Source: Leptodactylus fallax (Eukaryota; Chordata; Amphibia; Anura; Leptodactylidae). From it: a DNA stretch of 64,000 nt. The DNA lies in the NCBI GenBank assembly GCA_947044405.1, contig CAMRHE010000054.1, positions 2,418,001 to 2,482,000 of the forward strand. The letters are read 5' to 3'. Every line of letters begins with the position of its first letter. Positions within the stretch are counted from its first letter, which is position 1. The position numbers and the translations under genes are program-made. Below the pieces are notes generated by a model, which had not been told where the DNA came from, ran no database searches, and saw only the letters and a list, made by a program, of their open reading frames with translations. Below, in pieces: positions 35,723-44,849 of the stretch.

Positions 35723-36882
35723 AAGAAAATAAATAAATAAAAATTCTTGGATTTGCAATATTCTGAAACCCTTAACTTTTTATATTTTTGAGTATGGTAA
35801 TGAATAAGGAGTTTTTTTTTTTTTTTTTTTGCAGGGCCAGATGTACTTTTTATTTATACCAATTTGGGGAGTGTCTATTGCTTTGATTGCCTTTAATCAA
35901 AGTTTTTATGGGAGGTGAAACAACGAAAAAAAAGCAATTTGGCTCTTTTGATTTTTTTTTCCCCCCACTATGGCATTCACTGTATGGGAAAAATATTTTG
36001 TAGACTGGTCATTTTCGGATACAAGGATAAATAATGTATATGTGTTTCACTTTATTTTGTACTTTTATATGTGGTCTAGGGAAATGGGGATGATTTGAAT
36101 TTTTAGTTCTTTTTTAATTTTTTTTTTTAATATGGCAACCCCTGGTTTATATCGACTTTCCTTTGCTTCCCTTTACTGAAAACTGCATTTTAAGTAGAGA
36201 CATATACCATAAATGTAAAAGACGGAGTCAAATAAGGTAAATGAGAATGACTTTAATTTCTAAAAAAATTCCCAAAGTTCCTTAAGAAAAATGTTTGGGA
36301 ACTGAGATATAATGAGAATCTGGCACAAACAGATATTGATAGACTCAAACCATCAGAGTGTCACAACCAGTAGAGGAGTGATGATTGTAAGGAATGAGAA
36401 GCATTTGAAGGTCTTTTACAACATCAAATGCAGCAGTGAGGTTGGGGTTTTGAACTTGCTTATAGAAGTCATTAACAAGCCTGGCATTCATACAATATTT
36501 TGACTAGTAGGGAAGATATCCTAACCCTGTATTTTTATCTTAAATAAAAAACAAAGTGAAATCTGCAGCTAAACTGTACTTGTAATTGTGGGTTATATAC
36601 ACTTAGGGTTTGTGTGAAATAGGGAGCATTATGAATATAGAGCCCTTGGCTACTAAAATGAGAGATTCGTCAGTGGAACTTCCTGATATTGATTAATTCT
36701 TTGACTTTTCTGCACACCCAACTTTTAATAAAGGATAGCTTCACAGTTGGATACCGTTTAGGACAGGGGTGCAACCAACTTTATCTATACTTATGTACAG
36801 AAGCTAAGAACCTTATAGCATTGCATTGGAAACGTGTTATCCCCCCTGCTAGTATGTTTCTCCTTGCCCATATGAAGGACAT
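34609..36882. other. no gene recognised; low-complexity runs and one MITE fragment
   Basis: About 35350-35540 carries ATGGTACC-like and TAATATTCCATACAATGCAC text, related to 14449-14710. A run of poly-C, poly-A and (AT)n lies at 35666-35719. Poly-T tracts occur at 35812-35830 and 36114-36128. No exon was supported. Confidence 0.45.
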
Positions 36883-36890
36883 ACATAGAG

Positions 36891-37044
36891 CAGGGGTCAG
36901 CAACCTTCGGCACTCCAGCTGCTGTGAAACTCCCAACATGCCCCATTCACTTTGATGGGAGTTCCAAGAATAGTGCACAGCAAGTATGCATGCTGAGAGC
37001 TGTAGTTTTACAACAGCTGGAGTGCCGAAGGTTGCCTACCTCTG
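36891..37044. mobile_element. 154-bp hAT foldback MITE
   Basis: The left CAGGGGTCAGCAACCTTCGG then CACTCCAGCTGCTGTGAAAC is nearly the exact complement of the right GTTTTACAACAGCTGGAGTG then CCGAAGGTTGCCTACCTCTG. The flanking 8-mers ACATAGAG and GTCTAGAG agree at five positions, so the duplication is imperfect. The terminus is similar to that of the hAT at 9468, whose target site also reads GTCTAGA-. Confidence 0.85.
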
Positions 37045-37576
37045 GTCTAGAGAATCTGACAGCTACTCTGAATAACACGTGGAAGCCCACTCTCAATCAG
37101 GGGCGCACCGCTAATGAAGCGAAGTGAGGCGGCTGCCTCGGGTGGCACTGTCTGGGGGGCGGCATTTTTACTATTTAATGTAAACCAGCCCAGGACAGGC
37201 CGCTTTACAAAAAAAAAAAAAAAACAGAGCTGAGCGGGGCCTGTCCTGGGCTGGTTTACAAGACGTCGCATCTCAGCGCAGGCGGCGATACAATGACGTC
37301 ATCACGCCGCCTACGCTGACGTCGCGGACAAGTAGAGGAGGCGGCGGCGGCTGCATCAAGGCATCGCAGGTGAGTATAGCTTTTTTTTTATATATATAAA
37401 TAGGCCGTAACCTGTTGGAGTATCCCCGGCAGGTCAGGGCCTATTTATTTACCTACCCCGCGTCTGCTCGTGGCCGCCCCCGCTTCCCCTTCTGCTATGG
37501 GCCGCAGAAAGGGAAGTGGATGCCGCTGTGAGCGGCCGCGGGGATCGGTAAGTTAGGCCGCGGGCCGCAAATACTA

Positions 37577-37903
37577 CTATTATTATACTCCGGGGTCTAT
37601 TCAGACCCCGGAGTATAATAATCGGAGGCCTAGGGTTGGTGAGGGAACATAAAAACCAGTGTTACTCACCTCCTGCGATCCGATGTAACTCCGAGCAGGC
37701 TTGAGGCCTCTGGTGACGTCATCAGGTCGCGTCGCCGGCCTGATCACGTGACGTGTGTGCGCAATTAAACAGGGCCGAAAGCTGCAAGGAGTGCACCGGT
37801 GTCCAGGATAGGTAAGTAACTCTGGTTTTTATGTTTGTATTCTCCCCTGGGTCTCCAATCATTATACTCTGGGGTCTGAAAAGACCCCAGAGTATAATAA
37901 TAG
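37577..37903. repeat. foldback module with 45-bp hairpins at both ends
   Basis: Hairpins at 37577-37622 (ACTCCGGGGTCT and AGACCCCGGAGT around a short loop) and 37862-37903 (ACTCTGGGGTCT and AGACCCCAGAGT) enclose an inverted pair, ACATAAAAACCAGTGTTACT and GTAACTCTGGTTTTTATGT. It is the same architecture as 10649-11030. Confidence 0.8.
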
Positions 37904-37914
37904 TTCATGGGTCG

Positions 37915-38436
37915 GCCACTATGGGGCATAATACCCTGTGCAGGGACCACTGTAGAGCATAATACCCTGTGCAGGGGCCACTCTGGAGCATAATACCCTG
38001 TGCAGGGGCCACTCTGGAGCATAATACAAGTGCAGGGGCCACTATAGAGCATAATACCGGGTGCAGGGGTCACTATGGAGCATAATACAAGTGCAGGGGC
38101 CACTATGGAGCATAATACCAGTGCAAGGGCCACTATGGAGGATAAATCCAGTGCAGGGGCCACTATGGAGCATAATATCAGTGCAAGGGCCACTATAGAG
38201 CATAATACCAGTGCAGGGGCCACTATGGAGCATAATACCGTCTGCTGGGGCCACTGTGGAGCATAATACCGTGTGCAGGGGCCAATATGGAGCATAATAC
38301 CGTGTGCAGGGGCCAATATGAGGCATAAAACTGTGTGCAGGAGTTGCTGTGGAACATAATACCGTGTGCAGTGGCCAATGCGGGGCATAATACCGTGAGC
38401 AGGGGCCACTATGGAGCATAATACCGTGTGCAATGG
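37915..38436. repeat. 30-31 bp minisatellite inside hAT, ~17 units
   Basis: The unit is GGGGCCACTATGGAGCATAA then TACCGTGTGCA, with shorter variants (ACCAGTGCA). It is the reverse complement of the 9873-10640 unit and matches 51965-52231. Open frames of 159-226 codons across it are repeat artefacts. Confidence 0.93.
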
Positions 38437-38899
38437 GAGTGCCAAAGATAGCCGAAGTCCAGTACTCAGCTATCTGCGGGGCTCCTATTATAGAGAATGG
38501 GGGCCACGTGGGCTCGTCCATCCACCAAGCAGAAGATATGTGAAGTTACTTTCATTGTTAATGCCGTGTTGTTGATCTGATACTGAAGTAATACAGGAAG
38601 AAGAATTCTTAAAAACTGTTTTATAACTTTGTGTATTGTGTATATTGTGCGACGATAACAGTGTGTTAAACTAGTAGCATGGAAACTCAGTTTTTTTTTT
38701 TTGTTTGTTTGTTTTTTTTGGGGGGGGGGGGGGCGTCTTTCTATAGTCCGCCTCAGGCAGCAAAGAGGCTAGGTTCACCACTGCTCTCAATAAATACAGA
38801 TCAAACCGGTAATCATGGGTATACTGTGGCCAAAAATAAAACATTTCGGGCTGGGGCAAATCATCTTTGAGAAAATGAAGCAGTCACACTCAGCGTTGT

Positions 38900-39850
38900 A
38901 CATTATTGGGATATATGCATTACACCAGAGACTGTTTACACTGTATATAATAATTAGCATACAGTATAAAGGTACCCCTAATGAATGCCTTATGGGAGTT
39001 CCACAATACTTCAGGGCTAGATACCGATGGAGTGTTAATCTGAAAAAATTGCTTCAGATCACTCTCCAGAGTTGCCTTAAATTTCGGGTGTGACTTCAAG
39101 AATTCATTACATCGCCATACATACGACCGAGGACAGTCATATTTCTCCGAGACAAGAAGCGTAACCGCCGCGTGGTCAGACCATGTTATTTGCGAAATGG
39201 TGGACTGCATAACAAGAGGGAGAGTACATTGTTCCACTAAAAATAGGTCAATACGAGAGTAGCCATTATGTGCGGACGAGAAAAAAAAGTATAGTCTCAG
39301 TGCTATGCAGGATCCACCAAGCGTCAAACAAATTATGGCGCCACAGAGCCTGTGAGAAAGAAGGGAGTCGCTGTGAGAGGCCAGACGTGGTATCGGCCAA
39401 AGTATCGGGCGCTATGTTAAAGTCTCCCATCAACAGTAAGCAACCCTGCTTTCTTTTTTTAATCACCTTCACAAGCCTTCCAAAAAATGCTACCTGTCTC
39501 TTATTAGGAGCGTAAACCAACACCAACGTGTAAGTAACATTGTTGATGAGACACACCAATATAATGAAGCGTCCCCCAGGGTCTGAGTACTGGGATAGTA
39601 GCTGAAACGCCACTGAATCTCTGATCCCGATCAGCACTACCCTACGTTTGGAGGAGTAATGAGCGTGGAACACATGAGGATATGATGGGTGTTTAACGCG
39701 GGTGGCATCCTTCTTCAAAAGGTGTGTCTCCTGTACTGCTATTATGTCACAACCCTGAACCCAAACCTCACTCCACATATTAGCTCATTTTTGAGGGGTA
39801 TTCAACCCCCTAACATTCATGGACATAATCTTAAGAACCATCCTGCAAAT
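38900..39850 (-). pseudogene. L1/Tx1-clade LINE endonuclease fragment
   Basis: On the minus strand, ORF2 appears to begin near 39843 (M-V-L-K-I-M-S-M-N-V-R-G-L-N-T). It is cut by a stop and resumes with V-Q-E-T-H-L-L (about 39740-39720), then L-L-M-G-D-F-N-I-A (near 39430-39400). After a frameshift around 39290 come S-R-I-D-L-F-L-V-E-Q and W-S-D-H-A-A-V (about 39165). Q-E-T-H, G-D-F-N and S-D-H are the APE endonuclease catalytic motifs, and the N-V-R-G-L-N start is typical of L1-clade ORF2. The RT domain is missing. It is distinct from the CR1/L2-type LINEs here. Confidence 0.8.
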
Positions 39851-40244
39851 CTAAAAGAGCTATAAGAATCGCCACATATGAGTTGAAGCTGTTTTAGCTG
39901 CAGAGGAGGAACCAATCCTTTTTAATGCCTACTGATTTAGAATGGGATGTCATATAAGCTTCTGTAAGTGTGATGTGTTGGTGTCCCTATACTTCTGTCA
40001 GTACAGTGTATTTCCAAATGGACTCCTGAAAAATTATATTTAATTGGTTACAATTGCAACTGCTCTACTTTGCTTCAGTTTTCATACATGCCTCCCAATG
40101 TCTTCTATTTATAATTCAAAGACTACTGTTAGGGGTATATTTCAGGTGATTCAGAATGTTCTAAGATTGGAGTATTCAATATTGTTTCTGTTTACGCATG
40201 CTGTATGCCTGGTTGCTTTCTTCTTGACAGTCCCACCTTGCTAT
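39851..40244. other. no gene recognised (intronic)
   Basis: Short spacer between the L1-clade fragment and the Tc1 element. Nothing was recognised. Confidence 0.4.
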
Positions 40245-40246
40245 TA

Positions 40247-41887
40247 CAGTCATATGAAAAAGTTTGGGCACCCCTATTAATCTTAATAATTTTTAGTTCT
40301 AAATATTTGGGTGTTTGCAACAGCCATTTCAATTTGATATATCTAATAACTGATGGACACAGTAATATTTTAGGATTGAAATGAGGTTTATTGTACTAAC
40401 AGAAAATGTGCAATATGCATTAAACCAAAATTTGACAGGTGCAAAAGTATGGGCACCTCAACAGAAAAGTGACATTAATATTTAGTAGATCCTCTTTTTG
40501 CAAAAATAACAGCCTCTAGTCGCTTCCTGTAGCTTTTAATCAGTTCCTGGATCCTGGATGAAGGTATTTTTGACCATTCCTCTTTACAAAACAATTCCAG
40601 TTCAGTTAAGTTTGATGGTCGCCGAGCATGGACAGCCCGCTTCAAATTATCCCACAGATGTTCAATGATATTCAGGTCTGGGGACTGGAATGGCCATTCC
40701 AGAACATTGTAATTGTTCCTCTGCATGAATGCCTGAGTAGATTTGGAGCTGTGTTTTGGATCATTGTCTTGCTGAAATATCCATCCCCGGCGTAACTTCA
40801 AATTCGTCACTGATTCTTGTACATTATTCTCAAGAATCTGCTGATACTGAGTTGAATCCATGCGACCCTCAACTTTAACAAGATTCCCGGTGCCGGCATT
40901 GGCCACACAGCCCCAAAGCATGATGGAACCTCCACCAAATTTTACAGTGGGTAGCAAGTGTTTTTCTTGGAATGCTGTGTTTTTTTGACGCCATGCATAA
41001 CGCCTTTTTGTATGACCAAACAACTCAATCTTTGTTTCATCAGTCCACAGGACCTTCTTCCAAAATGAAGCTGGCTTGTCCAAATGTGCTTTTGCATACC
41101 TCAGGCGACTCTGTTTGTGGCGTGCTTTCAGAAACGGCTTCTTTCGCATCACTCTCCCATACAGCTTCTCCTTGTGCAAAGTGTGCTGTATTGTTGACCG
41201 ATGCACAGTGACACCATCTGCAGCAAGATGATGCTGCAGCTCTTTGGAGGTGGTCTGTGGATTGTCCTTGACTGTTCTCACCATTCTTCTTCTCTGCCTT
41301 TCTGATATTTTTCTTGGCCTGCCACTTCTGGGCTTAACAAGAACTGTCCCTGTGGTCTTCCATTTCCTTACTATGTTCCTCACAGTGGAAACTGACAGGT
41401 TAAATCTCTGAGACAACTTTTTGTATCCTTCCCCTGAACAACTATGTTGAACAATCTTTGTTTTCAGATCATTTGAGAGTTGTTTTGAGGAGCCCATGAT
41501 GCCACTCTTCAGAGGAGATTCAAATAGGAGAACAACTTGCAATTGGCCACCTTAAATACCTTTTCTCATGATTGGATACACCTGGCTATGAAGTTCAAAG
41601 CTCAGTGAGGTTACAAAACCAATTTTGTGCTTCAGTAAAAAGTAGTTCGGAGTATTCAAATCAATAAAATGATAAGGGTACCCAAATTTTTGCACCGGTC
41701 AAATTTTGGTTTAATACATATTGCACATTTTCTGTTAGTACAATAAACCTCATTTCAATCCTGAAATATTACTGTGTCCATCAGTTATTAGATATATCAA
41801 ATTGAAATGGCTGTTGCAAACACCCAAATATTTAGAACTAAAAATGATTAAGATTAATAGGGGTGCCCAAACTTTTTCATATGACTG
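40247..41887 (-). mobile_element. complete Tc1-type transposon, Sleeping Beauty-like layout
   Basis: The termini CAGTCATATGAAAAAGTTTG and complement are flanked by TA (40245-40246 and 41888-41889). The arms are about 210 bp and carry two related boxes each: an outer GAAAAAGTTTGGGCACCCCT and an inner GTGCAAAAGTATGGGCACC. This is the IR/DR arrangement of many Tc1 elements. Arm divergence is only a few positions. Transposase is on the minus strand, opposite to MCPH1 transcription. Confidence 0.94.
40475..41497 (-). CDS. Tc1-family transposase, DD34E, apparently intact
   Basis: I chose the ATG at 41497 (M-G-S-S-K-Q-L-S) because it gives 340 residues, the usual Tc1 transposase length. An in-frame ATG 15 codons upstream (41542) would add an unrelated extension. 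Residues 1-110 form two helix-turn-helix subdomains with a GRPRK motif at 59-63. The catalytic residues are D153 (VLWTDETKIELFG), D244 (FQQDNDPKHSS) and E279 (SPDLNIIEHLW), 34 residues between the last two. The Pro of the usual N-P-I-E is Ile here. The glycine-rich box is FGGGS at 187-191. No stop or frameshift is visible, so the element may encode active enzyme. Activity is not shown by sequence. Confidence 0.93.
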   Translation of the reverse strand: MGSSKQLSNDLKTKIVQHSCSGEGYKKLSQRFNLSVSTVRNIVRKWKTTGTVLVKPRSGRPRKISERQRRRMVRTVKDNPQTTSKELQHHLAADGVTVHRSTIQHTLHKEKLYGRVMRKKPFLKARHKQSRLRYAKAHLDKPASFWKKVLWTDETKIELFGHTKRRYAWRQKNTAFQEKHLLPTVKFGGGSIMLWGCVANAGTGNLVKVEGRMDSTQYQQILENNVQESVTNLKLRRGWIFQQDNDPKHSSKSTQAFMQRNNYNVLEWPFQSPDLNIIEHLWDNLKRAVHARRPSNLTELELFCKEEWSKIPSSRIQELIKSYRKRLEAVIFAKRGSTKY

Positions 41888-41889
41888 TA

Positions 41890-42487
41890 TTTCTCCCTGT
41901 TAGAAAGTATGTCCTATATAATTCGTGTAAATAATCAGCCTATACAAAATGAATGGGAACATGAGCCAAAGACATCCTATTATAAAGATGACAGAGGAAA
42001 GACATAAAGGAAAGCGGCAATGTCACATTCTTTTGTTTTTAAGAGCTGTTCATTTCCCAAGGTAGCTTTATTTATAGAGATAATAAAGCTAATGAGAAGC
42101 AGCAATGTGTTGTACAACATCCAGGAAATAGCCATGTATTTATCATTTATGACAATTAGGTTTTATAATATAGTGTGCATGAAATACTTTTGCATTCCCC
42201 TACAGTTTATGTTGATTTATGATCGTTCTTTTTTTGGCTTGCTAGACAACCAGCTTTTTTAATGTCATGTTGCTCAATCCCCAAGTAGTCAATTTGCTGA
42301 CAATGTGGTTTGACTGCTTATAGACAATTCAGTCTTATCAACGCTTAGCTCAAGCGATTTCTGGCCATTTTCTTGATCCCATGGGTTTTTATAACTAAGA
42401 TTAGAGTGGTGCTTTCACAAAAATTTCACTTTATTTAAGATCAGTTATAAGTATAGATGACCATGAACAAGATGTGGAAAAGAATGT
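41890..42487. other. no gene recognised (intronic)
   Basis: No motif, repeat end or exon was recognised. Confidence 0.45.
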
Positions 42488-42840
42488 GTTGGGGTTTTTC
42501 TGGCTAAAAATATTGATGACCTTATCAAATTCTGATGGGTCGGGCCGACGCTGGCACCCCCATTATTCAGCTGTTTTCAAAAGCTGATACACAGAAAATG
42601 GAGCAGGAAGCAGACAGCTCTGTAATCTGTGTCATGGCTGAGCCAAGTGACTTAAACTTAGCTACTAATCTAGTGATCCGCAGTACTTTGTCTGGCCACT
42701 ACACAAAGAATGAAGCTATTAGCCTCCTGTTCCATTGTCTGTGTATCAGCTTCCGGAAACAGTTGATCAATGGGGTCCCAAGTGTTAGACCCCCACCAAT
42801 CTGATAATGATGTCCTACCCTTTCTAGCCCGGAAAACCAC
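42488..42840. mobile_element. MITE, same subfamily as 12025-12410
   Basis: The left GGGGTTTTTCTGGCTAAAAA then TATTGATGACC mirrors the right part with TAGCCCGGAAAACCACTCC. Internal GGAGCAGGAAGCAGACAGCT is identical to the copy near 12129. It lies about 350 bp before the last MCPH1-like exon. Confidence 0.72.
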
Positions 42841-43190
42841 TCCCTTGCACAGTCTGCTGGGTTAGCACTGATTGGGTAGTGTCAGACTGTGACAGGTCCT
42901 AATATGTGGCAAGGTGAAAATAGGTCCTTTGGCAGGCATGGCCACACCCTAGGTGTCCTGAACACGTTGCATACAGATTAAAAGTTGACTTCCTCAAAGT
43001 CAATACTGCACTTTGACACAAAAAAGGGATATTCATTATGTCACTAACTGCCCCTACAGCAACAGTATAAGTGGTTTAGAAGAGATTTTGGTAGTAGACT
43101 CCCTGTAAGTGTGAGAAAAAGGTTATAGGTATAAGACATTGCATGTATATTTGTGCATTTAACTAATACTATTTTTTTTCTGCTTTCTAG

Positions 43191-43243
43191 ACTCCATAAC
43201 ACAACATAAACTTCTCCCTCTTGAGAACTACCACCTGGAATAA
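43191..43243 (+). CDS. MCPH1: microcephalin (MCPH1)-like terminal coding exon
   Basis: The acceptor is a pyrimidine run, TTTTTTTTCTGCTTTCTAG, ending at 43190. With the G carried over from 26140, the exon reads D-S-I-T-Q-H-K-L-L-P-L-E-N-Y-H-L-E then TAA (43241-43243). The D-S-I-T-Q-H-K stretch followed by E-N-Y is the C-terminal end of microcephalin as I remember it, completing the last BRCT helix. At 53 bp it is too short to stand out as an open frame. The matching split codon and the order and spacing make the assignment solid. Confidence 0.88.
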
Positions 43244-43475
43244 TGATAATGCCAATGCACAGTGTCTGAGGCCCCTCTGCGGCTGAAGAACAGAGCACAA
43301 CTGTGAATGATTGAAATTGCTGCTTGGATATTTGCTTTACATTCTATGAAATGTTTTTATGCCTTTGGTCTTTTATTGTCTAACATGTTGCAGATTTGGA
43401 ACAACTTCCCAACTGGATGTGAATTGTTTGCATATTTTCTACTAATAAAATACATACACTGGGGAGAAAGTTCCC
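43244..43475 (+). promoter_or_regulatory. MCPH1: MCPH1-like 3' UTR with polyadenylation signal
   Basis: A canonical AATAAA lies at 43444-43449, about 200 bp after the stop. It is followed within ~50 bp by a T/G-rich stretch (AAATTGTTGTTCTGTT, about 43491-43506). The 3' end of the transcript is inferred near 43470. The UTR is free of recognisable transposons. Confidence 0.6.
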
Positions 43476-43979
43476 ATATTTTATATGATAAATTGTTGTT
43501 CTGTTAATCTACCCATTGGGAATGGAGCTATTTATCTAGCACTAATGTACATTCACTGCTTTTAAGAACAGATCTGAGTACTGACTTTGTCTTTAGAAAT
43601 TAATTGCAGAAGTTACATAATATTAAGACATAATACAATTAAAATTTGAAGGCATACGACATTGTTCACCAGAGAGTAGTAAAATAAATGCACATAACAT
43701 AGATATTTCTAAATTGCCAGTGTAAACAGAGAAAATCTCCTCTGCATGAACTTCCATGACTGAGAATACTATCCACAAAGGGAGCGATGCTTGAAATGGA
43801 TGATTGTGGCAGAGGGGCTTCAGCACTTCCCCATAGTAGAGTTAATTATTGGAGTAAAAATAAGAAGTACTGTTTTTTTTTTTTTTTCTTTCCTATACTG
43901 TTATGACAGTATTTTATCTGTAGGTGTTATCAGGACCCTGTTGAGATGAGTCTAAAGTAGCCATGCACATTTAAAAACA
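43476..43979. other. no gene recognised (intergenic)
   Basis: Spacer between the MCPH1-like 3' end and the nested transposon block, with a poly-T tract at 43873-43887. Confidence 0.4.
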
Positions 43980-44396
43980 TACAGGTGCATCTCAATAAAT
44001 TAGAATATCTTTGAAACCTTTATTTCTTTCAGTAATTAAATTAAAACAGTGACCTCCTATATTTTCTAGATTCTTTACACACAGAGAGTTCTATTTCAAG
44101 TGTTTTATTTCTGTAAATGTTGATTATGGATTACAGGTAATGAAAACCAAAATCCTAAGAAAATTTGAATATTGTAAAAAAAGTTCAGTATTGTAAATTC
44201 AGTATGTCACCTGCCAAGGTTTCCTAAGCCTTTAAGTGGTCCCTCAGTCTGGTTCAGTAGGACACACAATCATGGAAGACTGCTGATTATGAATTGTATT
44301 ACTGAATTACTAAAATGAATGAACGTTTCAAAAATATTCTAATTTATTGAGCTGCAAATTCACTGACTATAGAAGATAACCTGTCTCCTCATTAAT

Positions 44397-44826
44397 AGAC
44401 AAATTCACAGAAACATATATTGGAGACACCAATCCATAAAACTTCACTTTTATTAATATCTTTTAAGAATGAAATAACATAAAATACCCAGCTAGGGCTA
44501 ATTAAGAATTAAAATCCACTAAGATCACTACCTCAGAGCAACTAGATAAATATTATCACAGTTGTATGGTACAGATTCGTGATTTAGATATGTTTGAGAC
44601 CATTAAGTCCCACACCAAATAGCCCTATACAGATACTGTGATGTCTATCATATAGAGTCTATCTAAGCTGCCCCCATACAAAAACCAGTATGCAGATTGA
44701 AACAATTGCTTGTATAATACATCTATTATAATAGCGTAAGGAATACTGTATCCTCCTATATCCTGAGATTACTGGCCTAATGCTACGCCAACAGGACTCA
44801 GAAGACTACAGGTTTCCACTAGGGAA
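44397..44826. repeat. left inverted arm of the Penelope-like element
   Basis: From AATTCACAGAAACATATATT then GGAGACACCAATCC, through AAGTCCCACACCAAATAGCC, to GACTCAGAAGACTACAGG. The same text appears complemented at 48808-48875 and 50283-50604. It is highly similar, with scattered mismatches. Confidence 0.9.
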
Positions 44827-44849
44827 GATGACAGACTCTGAGCAAACAG

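Larger units (their letters stand above)
37098..38783. mobile_element. non-autonomous hAT element (1686 bp) with minisatellite
   Basis: The left end CAGGGGCGCACC and right end GGTTCACCACTG are inverted. The 8-bp duplication CTCTCAAT is identical on both sides (37090-37097 and 38784-38791). The interior is a GC-rich block (37110-37560), a foldback module (37577-37903), a minisatellite (37915-38436), then a right part with a poly-G run (about 38721-38732). No transposase. Compared with the hAT at 9468-11152 the module order is reversed, consistent with opposite orientation. Confidence 0.93.
26141..43190 (+). other. 17-kb intron between the two MCPH1-like exons
   Basis: Bounded by GTGAGT at 26141 and a pyrimidine tract ending TGCTTTCTAG at 43190; a phase-1 intron. 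At least ten recognisable transposable elements are packed into it, including two Tc1 elements with intact transposase frames (one sense, one antisense), two LINE fragments, three hAT elements over 1 kb or clearly bounded, and a V-SINE. The identities of the flanking exons are the main support for this span. Confidence 0.82.

Noticed and set aside
37765..38521. 226- and 159-codon minus-strand frames
   Set aside because: They translate the same minisatellite in the hAT element at 37098-38783, with no domain and repeat-driven composition.
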